DNA of 64,000 nt from an uncultured Prevotellaceae bacterium (lineage in GTDB: Bacteria; Bacteroidota; Bacteroidia; Bacteroidales; Bacteroidaceae): assembly GCA_902768785.1 (NCBI GenBank), contig CACXMM010000009.1:24250-88249 (forward strand). The letters run 5' to 3'. Below the pieces are notes generated by a model. The model was given only the letters and a program-made list of their open reading frames with translations, was not told the DNA's origin and made no database searches. The translations under genes were made by a program, and so were the position numbers. Of this stretch, positions 51,797 through 59,527 are shown in pieces (position 1 is the first letter of the stretch; every line of letters begins with the position of its first letter).

Positions 51797-52516
51797 TCAA
51801 ATCACCACAAAGCCGATGAGGCAGAGAAGGGTCAGCACAAAGGTGATGATAACAGGCCAGGGCTCACGTCCTTGATATACGGTGCTGAACGGAGGCATAG
51901 CATGACTCATGCTCATGCGCTGGTAGGCCTTCTTGTACAGGAAATAGACAACAAAGGCGACGCATACGCCCAAGGTGGCACCCACCAGGATGTCGGTGGG
52001 GAAGTGCACGCCTAAGTACATCCTCGAATAACAGGAGCCAATGGCCCAGAGGAAGGCGCAGACAGTGATGCCAGGACGCCTATATAATAAAGTAAGGAAG
52101 GTGGCGGCGGCGAATCCGTTGCTCGCATGGTTCGAAGGGAACCCGTATAGTCCGCCATGATAATTGTTCACATAGTGGAGGATATTCATGATGCCCTCAT
52201 CGTGTGAAGGACGGAGCCTCCCGAAGAGTGGCTTGAAGCTGGCGACGCAGAAGTCGCTCAGAAAGAACAGCAGGGCGATGGCGGCAACGAGCAGGAGCGC
52301 ATTCCGCCAGTTCGTGCGGTATAGCAGACAACACAGAATGATGACGATGAAGGGTATCCACGTCATCTTGTCGCTATAGGCAAACCAGAATGTGCTATAG
52401 GCATCGGGACCGGGGAAGTTGATGGCATCCAGTGTGCTGTAGTCGAACTCCTTCACGGCATCCATGATGTAGTTGGTCGTCTCTTGCATGTCTTTTATTA
52501 CTGTTTCATGCCGCAT
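51797..52516 (-). CDS. PAP2-family membrane phosphatase
   Basis: Integral membrane phosphatase of the PAP2 group (undecaprenyl-diphosphate, phosphatidate or lipid A phosphates as possible substrates). It has 239 residues from the ATG at 52516, which has a GGGAGGGG ribosome-binding site, or 230 from 52489. Signature motifs: 'KPLFGRLRPSHD' (near 105), 'GFPSNHASNGFAAA' (near 136) and 'SRMYLGVHFPTDILVG' (near 178). About six spans. The substrate cannot be told from sequence. The 33-bp gap to the convergent ksgA leaves little room for a terminator. Confidence 0.85.
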   Translation of the reverse strand: MRHETVIKDMQETTNYIMDAVKEFDYSTLDAINFPGPDAYSTFWFAYSDKMTWIPFIVIILCCLLYRTNWRNALLLVAAIALLFFLSDFCVASFKPLFGRLRPSHDEGIMNILHYVNNYHGGLYGFPSNHASNGFAAATFLTLLYRRPGITVCAFLWAIGSCYSRMYLGVHFPTDILVGATLGVCVAFVVYFLYKKAYQRMSMSHAMPPFSTVYQGREPWPVIITFVLTLLCLIGFVVI

Positions 52517-52574
52517 GGCGCTCCCCTCCCATTGTAGGGGTGGGGTCAGATATATTTTACTAATAATAGTGCTG

Positions 52575-52689
52575 CAAAGGTACGAATAAGTGAGAGAAAT
52601 ACAAAATAAATGCTTTTATTTTTATTTCCGAACGTAAGTACCTTCCACGAAGTAAAAGGTACGAATAAGTGAGAGAAATACAAAATAAA
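52575..52689. promoter_or_regulatory. Duplicated promoter-type element upstream of the PAP2 and fRMsr genes
   Basis: TACCTTTG on the minus strand (52582-52575) is the PAP2 gene -7 box. A 35-bp sequence starting aaaggtacgaataagtgag is repeated exactly at 52576-52610 and 52655-52689, the second copy 3 bp before the fRMsr ATG. Between them gaacgtaagtacctt mirrors the start, as in the copy at 37821-37893. Confidence 0.7.
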
Positions 52690-52692
52690 AAT

Positions 52693-53157
52693 ATGGAAAA
52701 GAAAGAGAAATACGAACTGCTACTCCAACAGGTGGAGAGCCTGATAGCAGGAGAAACGAACAAGGTGGGTGTGCTGGCGAATGTGTCGGCAGCCATCCAC
52801 GAGGCCATGGTTTTTTTCTGGACAGGTTTCTATTTAGTAAATGACGATGAACTGATTCTTGGACCGTTCCAGGGCAGTGTGGCCTGCTACCATATCCCTT
52901 ACAACAAAGGGGTGTGCGGTACGGCATGGGCCCGTCGGCAGACGGTTGTGGTACCTGATGTTGAGGAGTTTCCTGGTCATATCGCCTGTAGCTCACTGAG
53001 TCGCTCAGAGATTGTCGTCCCCGTGTTCAACGCCTCCAACGAGGTCGTTGCCGTGCTTGATATCGATAGCAAGGAGCTGGCCACCTTCGATGAGGTGGAT
53101 CAGTATTACTTGGAGCGCATCGTGCAAATCGTTGCTCTGTCAGTTTATTCGGAATAG
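52693..53157 (+). CDS. Free methionine-(R)-sulfoxide reductase (GAF domain)
   Basis: Reduces free Met-R-sulfoxide with thioredoxin in the cytoplasm. It has 154 residues from the ATG at 52693, one GAF domain. The three family cysteines are present: 'GSVACYHIPYNKGVCGTAW' carries two and 'PGHIACSSLSRSEIVVP' the third; 'VLDIDS' near 123 is also conserved in fRMsr and distinguishes it from cGMP-binding GAF proteins. The open frame reaches 24 bp further upstream but that part is the duplicated promoter repeat. Bicistronic linkage with frr is unlikely because frr has its own promoter. Confidence 0.9.
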   Translation: MEKKEKYELLLQQVESLIAGETNKVGVLANVSAAIHEAMVFFWTGFYLVNDDELILGPFQGSVACYHIPYNKGVCGTAWARRQTVVVPDVEEFPGHIACSSLSRSEIVVPVFNASNEVVAVLDIDSKELATFDEVDQYYLERIVQIVALSVYSE

Positions 53158-53244
53158 GATAAGAGGGGCAGGGGTGGGGTCAGTTATTTTCTACGATCCT
53201 GTACGTTTTTTTGCAAAAAAGTTGTCAGTTTCAAAAAAATGCCT

Positions 53245-53252
53245 TATCTTTG
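53245..53252 (+). promoter_or_regulatory. -7 promoter box of frr-rsgA
   Basis: TATCTTTG, 28 bp before the frr ATG. Confidence 0.6.
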
Positions 53253-53279
53253 TCAAAAGAAAACTTTAATACCATCAAT

Positions 53280-53840
53280 ATGATTGACGTAAAAGCAACA
53301 TTAGCAGAGAGTGAAGAGAGAATGGAGATGGCTGCCATGTTCCTGGAGGAAAGCCTGAACCGTATCCGTGCCGGACGTGCCAACGTGGCCATCCTCGATG
53401 GTGTGCGTGTTGACTCCTATGGCAGTAAGGTACCCCTGAACCAGGTGGCCAATGTGAACTGTCCTGATGCCCGCACCATTGCTATCCGTCCGTGGGACAA
53501 GAAGGCGATCCGCGACATCGAAAAGGCCATCATGGACAGTGATGTAGGTATCACCCCCGAGAACAACGGTGAGATCATCCGTCTGAATATCCCGCAGCCC
53601 ACAGAGGAACGCCGTCGTGAGCTTACCAAGCAGTGCAACAAGATTGCCGAGAAGGCCAAGGTGGAAGTACGCAATGTGCGTGCCGATATCAAGGACAAGC
53701 TGAAGAAAGCCATCAAAGACGGACTCAGCGAGGATAACGAGAAGGATGCCGAGCTCGATCTGCAGAAGATCCACGATAAGTTCATCAAGAAGATCGATGA
53801 GCTGATCGATGCGAAGAACAAGGAGATCATGACGGTATAA
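53280..53840 (+). CDS. frr: Ribosome recycling factor
   Basis: Splits post-termination ribosomes with EF-G. It has 186 residues from the ATG at 53280, the family's standard length. '[20 protein letters not shown]' near 25-44, '[20 protein letters not shown]' near 58 and the C-terminal coiled domain '[20 protein letters not shown]' near 110-129 are all typical. The stop is two bases before the TTG start of rsgA, so the genes are translated together. Confidence 0.96.
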   Translation: MIDVKATLAESEERMEMAAMFLEESLNRIRAGRANVAILDGVRVDSYGSKVPLNQVANVNCPDARTIAIRPWDKKAIRDIEKAIMDSDVGITPENNGEIIRLNIPQPTEERRRELTKQCNKIAEKAKVEVRNVRADIKDKLKKAIKDGLSEDNEKDAELDLQKIHDKFIKKIDELIDAKNKEIMTV

Positions 53841-53842
53841 TC

Positions 53843-54937
53843 TTGAAAGGCTTAGTCGTTAAAAACACAGGCTCGTGGTACTCCGTCCTCACGGATGACG
53901 GACGTACCATTGAGTCGAAGATCAAAGGAAACTTCCGTTTGAAGGGGATACGCAGCACCAATCCGGTGGCTGTGGGAGATCGTGTGGAGTTACTCGTCAA
54001 TGCCGAGGGTACGGCATTCATCACCGCCATCGAGGACCGCCGTAACTATATCATCCGGAAGTCGCCGAACCTCAGTAAGCAGAGCCATATCATCGCCGCG
54101 AATGTCGATCAGGCAGTACTGGTGGTCACGGTGAACTATCCGCAGACCAGTACGACCTTCATCGACCGTTTCCTCGCCTCGGCAGAAGCCTATCGGGTGC
54201 CTGTCATCCTGCTCTTTAACAAGACGGACCTGCTGGATGAGGATGAAAAACACTATCAGGACTTGATGATCAACCTCTATGACACCATTGGCTACCAGTG
54301 TCTTCCCGTATCTGCTGCTACGGGTGAAGGACTCGACCGCCTCCTCCCTTTGCTCGAAGGAAAGGTCACGGTGTTCAGTGGGAACAGCGGGGTGGGGAAG
54401 TCCACCTTATTAAATAAGATAGTGCCCGGCATCAACCTCCGTACGGCAGAGATCAGCGATGCCCATAATACGGGTATGCACACCACCACTTTTTCGGAGA
54501 TGATTCCGTTTAATTTATCGAGGGAGGATTATTCGAGGAAGGAGGAAGGAGTAAGGAGTAAGGAGAATACTTCTGAGATACAGGACTCAAAGGATTCTGT
54601 TCAGGACACATGCGCTCAATGCATATCTCCTTCCTCCTTCCTCCTTCCTCCTTCCTCGAATAATCCCCCCTCACGCTCTTGGCTCATCGACACTCCCGGC
54701 ATCAAGGGCTTCGGCACCTTCGACATGGAACCTGAGGAGATCTGCGGCTACTTCAAGGAAATCTTTCATTTCTCTAAGGACTGCCGTTTCAGTAACTGCA
54801 CCCACACCCACGAACCGGGTTGTGCTGTCCTCAAAGCGCTCGAAGACCATTATATCGCAGAGAGCCGCTACAACAGCTACCTCAGTATGCTAGAAGACAA
54901 GGACGAAGCGAAATACCGCACCTCGCTCCGCGAATAG
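53843..54937 (+). CDS. rsgA: Ribosome small-subunit GTPase RsgA with in-frame insert
   Basis: Circularly permuted GTPase that assists late 30S maturation. It has 364 residues against about 310 usual, starting at TTG 53843. The OB domain is at 1-75, then G4 'LLFNKTDLL' near 123, G5 '[10 protein letters not shown]' near 155, G1 '[15 protein letters not shown]' near 176, G3 'DTPGIKGFG' near 283, and the zinc site '[14 protein letters not shown]' near 313-326. Residues about 226-277 are an insert encoded by a palindromic element between the G2 region 'HTTTFSEM' and G3. This loop is close to the nucleotide and ribosome surface, so activity could be altered; no motif is lost. Confidence 0.93.
   Translation: MKGLVVKNTGSWYSVLTDDGRTIESKIKGNFRLKGIRSTNPVAVGDRVELLVNAEGTAFITAIEDRRNYIIRKSPNLSKQSHIIAANVDQAVLVVTVNYPQTSTTFIDRFLASAEAYRVPVILLFNKTDLLDEDEKHYQDLMINLYDTIGYQCLPVSAATGEGLDRLLPLLEGKVTVFSGNSGVGKSTLLNKIVPGINLRTAEISDAHNTGMHTTTFSEMIPFNLSREDYSRKEEGVRSKENTSEIQDSKDSVQDTCAQCISPSSFLLPPSSNNPPSRSWLIDTPGIKGFGTFDMEPEEICGYFKEIFHFSKDCRFSNCTHTHEPGCAVLKALEDHYIAESRYNSYLSMLEDKDEAKYRTSLRE
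54519..54672. mobile_element. Palindromic GGAGGAAGG element inside rsgA
   Basis: The 44-bp arms 54526-54569 and 54623-54666 are inverted (start ggattattcgaggaaggagg, few mismatches), with further weak extension outward. The 53-bp core shares ctgagatacaggac, ggattctgtt and aggacacatg with the ksgA copy, in the same orientation relative to translation and in the same reading frame. Confidence 0.88.
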
Positions 54938-55067
54938 GAAAGAAACGGAAATGAATGGAAAACAAATCCTTTTCATGCCTTTTTTCGCCTACGGCGATGA
55001 AGTTGGAAAGAAATTGGAATAATTAGAATAATTTTATCCAGAAATTTTAATAAATTGATCTTTCGGA

Positions 55068-55242
55068 TGTTTGTGGGGATCGCCTACGGCGAGAAATCCT
55101 ACAAAATCTAAACAAAATCAAACAAATAAGCCATATGGAATTATGTAAGATTATTGTAAGATTTGTAATATTTTGTAGGATTTTGTAGGATTTTGGTAAG
55201 ATTTTGTAGGATTTCTCGCCGTAGGCGATCCCCACAAACACC
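55068..55242. repeat. Palindromic element with CCTACAAAATC-unit arms
   Basis: A perfect 41-bp inverted repeat starting tgtttgtggggatcgcctac bounds 175 bp. Inward from it the arms dissolve into CCTACAAAATC / CTTACCAAAATC units. The gap 54938-55632 contains this element and the 22-bp array at 55352 but no gene. Confidence 0.85.
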
Positions 55243-55351
55243 TGAAATTTCAATAAAAAACTCTGTGTCTCTGTGTCTCTGTGTTTAATAAAAAAAACTG
55301 GCCGAAGGGAAAGCGAAAACTCTTTCCTGTAAACGAAAATAGTCAATGAAT

Positions 55352-55439
55352 TTGTGCAGATACGTTGCACAAAGTGTGCAGATAGCTTGCACAAAGTGTG
55401 CAAAGCCTTTGCACAAGTTGTGCAAGCCTATTGCCTAAA
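55352..55439 (+). repeat. Tandem 22-bp palindromic units
   Basis: About four units of the form gtgtgcagatagcttgcaca aa follow one another with small changes; each unit is itself palindromic (tgtgca ... tgcaca). No spacers. Confidence 0.75.
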
Positions 55440-55596
55440 CTGTACTTGGCTTTGGATTGACTTGTTCAAACGTGATGATCATTTGCATATATGAAGAACA
55501 CGTTGTCATTGCAGTATAGATACGCCGTTAGACTATTCAAAAGGAGCGATTAAAAATTATTTTTGTTTTTTTGATAGAAATGTCGATAAAAATATT

Positions 55597-55604
55597 TATC
55601 TTTG
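55597..55604 (+). promoter_or_regulatory. -7 promoter box of the antitoxin gene
   Basis: TATCTTTG followed by CAAA, 29 bp before the ATG at 55633. Confidence 0.6.
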
Positions 55605-55632
55605 CAAACGAACAATCAAACTAACATCAATT

Positions 55633-55878
55633 ATGGAAGTAGCTATCAATAGTAACATTTATCAAGAGGCACAGGCTTTTGCGCAGCAGAAAGGACTGAG
55701 TCTTCCTGCTGTTATAGAAAACTTTCTCCTCCGCTTTATGGGCAAGAATCAGACTGCCACGGATAGTTCTGTGCCAGATGTCGTGCTCAGTCTGCTTGGG
55801 GCTGCTGAACCAATTGCAGATGATGATTTGAATGCTCGTGAAGCATATTACCAATATTTAGAGAATAAGTATAAATGA
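55633..55878 (+). CDS. VapB-like antitoxin
   Basis: An 81-residue protein with a short N-terminal DNA-binding-like part ('INSNIYQEAQAFAQQKGLSL') and a C-terminal tail 'NAREAYYQYLENKYK' of the kind that wraps PIN toxins. Its stop overlaps the ATG of a PIN-domain gene (ATGA), the classical antitoxin-toxin arrangement. Annotated as antitoxin from this context and fold; the exact antitoxin family is uncertain. The toxin is truncated, so this gene now has no local partner and may be on the way to loss or may act against a related toxin elsewhere. Confidence 0.65.
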   Translation: MEVAINSNIYQEAQAFAQQKGLSLPAVIENFLLRFMGKNQTATDSSVPDVVLSLLGAAEPIADDDLNAREAYYQYLENKYK

Positions 55879-56080
55879 CACGACTGTTCCTTGACACAAA
55901 TATCGTAGTTGACTTGTTGGAAAAACGAGAACCTTTCTGTCAAGATGCGTTACGCCTTTTTACGATGGCGTATGAAAAGAAAGTACAGCTGGTGGTCTCT
56001 CCAATGACCTACGCTACGCTCATTCTATTAATTCGAAGCTTCCTGTGATGACAGCAACGGAGTTCCTTGCAACAATATGA
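55875..56080 (+). pseudogene. PIN-domain (VapC-like) toxin with internal deletion
   Basis: Starts 'MTRLFLDTNIVVDLLEKREP' with the first catalytic Asp of PIN RNases, continues normally to 'LVVSPMTYAT' near residue 48, then shifts frame and stops at 56046-56048. In another frame the usual toxin end 'KLPVMTATEFLATI' follows at once and stops at 56078-56080. So roughly the middle 80-90 residues, including the other acidic residues, are missing through an internal deletion that also broke the frame. No active toxin can be made. The 250 bp that follow hold no recognisable gene. Confidence 0.75.
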
Positions 56081-56274
56081 TTGTTACTTAGTCATGCCCT
56101 TGATTGACGTGTTAAAGTTTTTCGAGGCTCGACAACCACAGATTCAAAGTAGTGTGATCTTTCGTTCCATTCGATGGCATACAAGCAAAACTGCGGGGAA
56201 ACACGATATTCCTAATAATTTGTTAAAATTCTAAGATTTTTTAGCAAAACTTTTGGAGGTATGATATTTATTGT

Positions 56275-56282
56275 TATCTTTG
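56275..56282 (+). promoter_or_regulatory. -7 promoter box of the dockerin-like gene
   Basis: TATCTTTG followed by CAGA, 47 bp before the ATG at 56329. Confidence 0.55.
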
Positions 56283-56328
56283 CAGAGAAAATATGTACAT
56301 ATTACTAATTTTATAAAAAACTAAATTT

Positions 56329-57186
56329 ATGAGAAAAGGAATCATTCAGAAACTTACGATGCTGGCCTTCGTAGCGATGGTTGGCATTCCCGCTTTTGCG
56401 CAAGGTGGTAAGTTCGGAACCAACGCAGGAGTGGCTACGACGATTGGAGAAGGTCATGTGCCAGGTGATGTCTTTGACCTTGAAGAGTTGCAGTATTACG
56501 TGATTGATACTGAAAGTGGACTTAATCTGAAGGTGATTGGCTTTGCCAGTTATATTTCTGGTGCTACAGGTGATCCCACTTTGTTGGAATCGAAGTATGC
56601 TGGAACTGTAACGATACCTCATTATTTGTATCCTGCAGATGTTGGTGTTGCTGCACACGTTTCTTCTGTAGCAGCCAATGCCTTTACGACGACTGTATTA
56701 TATCCGACAGCTCCTGGCAATTCTGCAGACAGCAAGGATCAGTTCGCAACTGCTGCAGCAAAGGTGACTAAACTTGAAATCGATTATAGTCCTACAGAGA
56801 TTACTGCAGGAATCGATGAAAATGCTTTCGCAGGGTTAACCGCTTTGACACAGGTGCAGAATTTTACACCGGGTGATAAGGTACTGGGAATTCCTGAGAC
56901 TTCGTTCGATGCAAATGTGTTCAAGACAGCAACTCTAGTGACTCCAAATGGTTCTATGGGTAAATATAATAGTAATGATGCAAAGTATTGGAATCTCTTC
57001 ATGAAAATTACGAATGTTGCTGGTACTGTCTTGGGTGATGTAAGTGGTGATGGAGAGTTATCTATTGCTGATGCTAAGAGAATACAGAAAATGATTGGTA
57101 CAAATCCAGCACCTGAAAATGCAGACTTGAATGGTGATGGTGAAGTAACTATTGCTGATTATAAATTGCTGTTAAGAAAAATTTAA
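56329..57186 (+). CDS. Exported protein with C-terminal dockerin-like domain
   Basis: A 285-residue protein with a signal peptide (cleavage near 'AFAQGG', residue 25). Residues 30-230 form a beta-rich body with loose LRR/BspA-like features ('IDENAFAGLTALTQVQNF'). Residues about 237-285 are a dockerin type I-like domain: two calcium loops 'DVSGDGELSIAD' and 'DLNGDGEVTIAD', each with Asp at loop positions 1, 5 and 12 and followed by a helix (KRIQKMI / KLLLRKI). Dockerins bind cohesins, and a protein with a cohesin-like N-terminus is encoded 15 bp downstream on the same strand. The ligand of the body is unknown. Confidence 0.8.
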   Translation: MRKGIIQKLTMLAFVAMVGIPAFAQGGKFGTNAGVATTIGEGHVPGDVFDLEELQYYVIDTESGLNLKVIGFASYISGATGDPTLLESKYAGTVTIPHYLYPADVGVAAHVSSVAANAFTTTVLYPTAPGNSADSKDQFATAAAKVTKLEIDYSPTEITAGIDENAFAGLTALTQVQNFTPGDKVLGIPETSFDANVFKTATLVTPNGSMGKYNSNDAKYWNLFMKITNVAGTVLGDVSGDGELSIADAKRIQKMIGTNPAPENADLNGDGEVTIADYKLLLRKI

Positions 57187-57201
57187 AGTTATTTTTGTTA
57201 T

Positions 57202-58260
57202 ATGAAAACATTGAAATTTATCTTTTTGAGTTTTGCATTGCTACTTGGTGGCAAGGCATTAGCTGCTGATCAAGTGACAGTAAAGGGTGAAGGTGGTAAA
57301 GATGATGTAACAGTAGCTCCTGGAAAGGAATTTGTTATTGAGATTCATCTGAGTAATACAACTACGACATTTACAGCCGACTTTTCAACAAACATCTATC
57401 TTCCTGATGGATTTGATTTTAATGGAACCCCTACGCCTACTAGCAGAACAAATTTTTCAGGTGAGACTGTTAATTTGAATGACAAAGGAACCTATCAAAC
57501 ACTTGTCCTTTCAAATTCAACTACATCTTATTTAAGCGCAGGGAGTGGTGCTATTGTAAGTATTCCATTAAAGGTGACAACGGCAGCTGCACAGACCGAT
57601 CCTTATGTTATTAATGTGAAGAATTTTAGATTGTGGGATGAAGATCTAATTGACGAGGTTAAGTTCCCGGATATGACAATTAATGTATATGTTAAGGAAT
57701 CTACTACCGTTGACATCACCCTCGCTAACGCAAGTGGTTACAACTCTTATTGCTGCGACAAGGATCTTGATGTATCTGGTGTAACAGACGCTAAGTTCTA
57801 TGTAGTAAGTAGCATTACTGCATCTGAGGCTACATTGACACAGGTTACAACTGGTATTCCTGCTGGTGAGGGCTTCCTGATTGAAGGTTCAGGTACTGCT
57901 AACATCTCTGTTCCTGTAGCTGCTACTACTCCTACTGCTACTGGCAGTAAGCTGGTTGGTGTGACTACAGCAACTTCTATTGAGGCTGGCAATTATATCC
58001 TGAAGAGCGATGGCTCAAGCTTCGTTCCTTGTACCGCTGGTACACTGCCCGCTAACAAGGCTTATCTGAAGAAGGATGATGTTCCCGCTACTGCTAAGGA
58101 GTTCTTGATGATTGTTGAGGATGCAGTTGTTACTGGTATCAATGAGGTTCAGGCAGAGAACAGTGTGAACGGTCCAATCTACAATCTGAACGGTGCTCGC
58201 GTTTCCAACCCACAGAAGGGCGTTTATATCATGAACGGTCGTAAGGTGATCGTGAAGTAA
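57202..58260 (+). CDS. Exported protein with cohesin-like N-terminal domain
   Basis: A 352-residue protein with a signal peptide (residues 1-22, 'GKALAADQ'). Residues about 23-170 have the pattern of a cohesin-like beta sandwich: 'VAPGKEFVIEIHLSNTTTTF', a central strand with 'IYLPDGFDF', 'GAIVSIPLKVT' and 'PYVINVKNFRLWDEDLIDE'. Residues 170-310 form a second module common in Prevotella exported proteins ('GIPAGEGFLIEGSG', 'TLPANKAYLKKDD'). The end 'GPIYNLNGARVSNPQKGVYI' plus basic residues is a sorting-like tail shared with the LRR protein at 7693. The cohesin assignment rests on pattern and on the dockerin gene next door, so it is moderate. Confidence 0.65.
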   Translation: MKTLKFIFLSFALLLGGKALAADQVTVKGEGGKDDVTVAPGKEFVIEIHLSNTTTTFTADFSTNIYLPDGFDFNGTPTPTSRTNFSGETVNLNDKGTYQTLVLSNSTTSYLSAGSGAIVSIPLKVTTAAAQTDPYVINVKNFRLWDEDLIDEVKFPDMTINVYVKESTTVDITLANASGYNSYCCDKDLDVSGVTDAKFYVVSSITASEATLTQVTTGIPAGEGFLIEGSGTANISVPVAATTPTATGSKLVGVTTATSIEAGNYILKSDGSSFVPCTAGTLPANKAYLKKDDVPATAKEFLMIVEDAVVTGINEVQAENSVNGPIYNLNGARVSNPQKGVYIMNGRKVIVK

Positions 58261-58304
58261 TGTGAGTTTAAATACAATGTATAACAATTGAAAAGAACTT
58301 GATT

Positions 58305-58451
58305 ATGAAAAAGGAATATATAAAGCCGTTCGTGAATGTGAAGGTGATGGAGTCTGTCTTGATGATTCCGGTATCTGGTGGTGCAACTCCTGAGGATCCA
58401 GGGTCTGCAGGTAGCAAGGAAATGTTGGAGTTCCTGTTGGACGAGATGTAA
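58305..58451 (+). CDS. 48-residue peptide of the MKKxYIxP type
   Basis: Product starts 'MKKEYIKPFVNVKVMESVLM' and ends with a Gly/Pro/Ser stretch and an acidic tail 'MLEFLLDEM'. It has no signal peptide. Short Bacteroidales peptides with this MKK-Y-P start, a central hydrophobic 'V..VLMIPVSGG' and a variable acidic end are frequent and often follow exported-protein genes; their role is unknown and the layout recalls precursor peptides. It lies 44 bp after the cohesin-like gene and just before a terminator, so it is the third gene of that operon. Confidence 0.6.
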   Translation: MKKEYIKPFVNVKVMESVLMIPVSGGATPEDPGSAGSKEMLEFLLDEM

Positions 58452-58477
58452 GAATCAACAACAATCCCTATACAAAA

Positions 58478-58510
58478 GAATGGCACCGCATCGCGGTGCC
58501 ATTCTTCATT
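58478..58510. terminator. Bidirectional terminator
   Basis: A 12-bp stem gaatggcaccgc / gcggtgccattc with a 3-nt loop, between the small peptide gene and the convergent second Rpn gene. Confidence 0.8.
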
Positions 58511-58519
58511 TATCGACAT

Positions 58520-59446
58520 CTACAAATTGTCTATCTCTTCAACTGTTAATCCTGTGTTGCGGGCGATAACATCAACAGGAATACCTGATGCCTTGAGGTT
58601 GCGGGCAACGGACAAAATACCTTCCGCACGTCCCTCCTCTCTTCCCTCTTCTCTTGCTTGCTCTCTTCCATCGGCAACACCGTCGATATATGCGGAACGC
58701 ATCACATCATTTTCAGCCATCCGATTCTCCATTTCCCAGTAGTATCTTCTCCGTTCAGCGTCAGAGAGGCTGTCAATGCGAAGTTTCTTTCTGGCCTCAG
58801 GTAGCCCTTGGGCTGTGTAGTGGTCATCTATCTCACCAGTCTTTAGGAAACTGATCCATTCATCGAGTGGGGTTCTGGCTGTCTTGTCAAAGTCGTTCAC
58901 TTTCAGTACATAATACTCTGGAAATATATCTCCTGCCTCTTTGCCGCGAAACATTTCCATTTGCCGTTTTGATAGATGTAGGATATCCTTCGTGTGGATG
59001 CCTCGGAATTCTGTCTTACCATGATATACGTAATCTGTTCCTTGTCCTAACTGGAAATAGACAATGTTGATTGAATATACCTTTCTTATGTGATCATAAT
59101 CTTGTCCTAATCCGATATACTCTGTAATCACCTTAGATGTACCATAAAGCATCCTGTGGAAATAGGTGTAGGCCCGCTCATTCTGTACCTCAATGATAAT
59201 CAGGTCGCCATGGGAGTCTTCGCAGAGGATGTCCACACGGTTGTACTTGTCGTTCTCCTCCTGTTGGTTTCCTTCACTTTCAAGGAAAGTCTTGATGTAC
59301 ACACTCTCTCCCAACAGCACTGAAAGGAACCCCTCCAATACCACATAGTTGGCTTTGTCGCGTAACAGGTGTTTCATCGCCCAGTCAAATCGGATGTACC
59401 TCATACTCTTCTCCTCCTTTAGTTTCTTTCTTTTAGTATTCTCCAT
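58520..59446 (-). CDS. Rpn family PD-(D/E)XK nuclease / putative transposase (second copy)
   Basis: A 308-residue relative of the protein at 10837, with an extended N-terminus. 'YIRFDWAMKHLLRDKANYVV' replaces the INPFTDxxFK signature, and the nuclease core 'NRVDILCEDSHGDLIIIEVQ' keeps the Asp and E-x-Q. The C-terminus has an Arg/Glu repeat ('REQAREEGREEGRAEG') and 'GIPVDVIARNTGLTVEEIDN', which parallels the first copy. The gene is complete and has its own -7 box at 59520. If translation begins at the internal ATG of 'MRYIRFDW' it has 294 residues. Confidence 0.8.
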   Translation of the reverse strand: MENTKRKKLKEEKSMRYIRFDWAMKHLLRDKANYVVLEGFLSVLLGESVYIKTFLESEGNQQEENDKYNRVDILCEDSHGDLIIIEVQNERAYTYFHRMLYGTSKVITEYIGLGQDYDHIRKVYSINIVYFQLGQGTDYVYHGKTEFRGIHTKDILHLSKRQMEMFRGKEAGDIFPEYYVLKVNDFDKTARTPLDEWISFLKTGEIDDHYTAQGLPEARKKLRIDSLSDAERRRYYWEMENRMAENDVMRSAYIDGVADGREQAREEGREEGRAEGILSVARNLKASGIPVDVIARNTGLTVEEIDNL

Positions 59447-59519
59447 AATACTTTATTTATAGTTTAACAATATGGGATGATGAGCTTGGCAAAGTCATCT
59501 GCCTTACTCTTATCTGATG

Positions 59520-59527
59520 CAAAGGTA
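59520..59527 (-). promoter_or_regulatory. -7 promoter box of the second Rpn gene
   Basis: TACCTTTG followed by GCATC on the minus strand, about 74 bp before the ATG at 59446. Confidence 0.55.
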
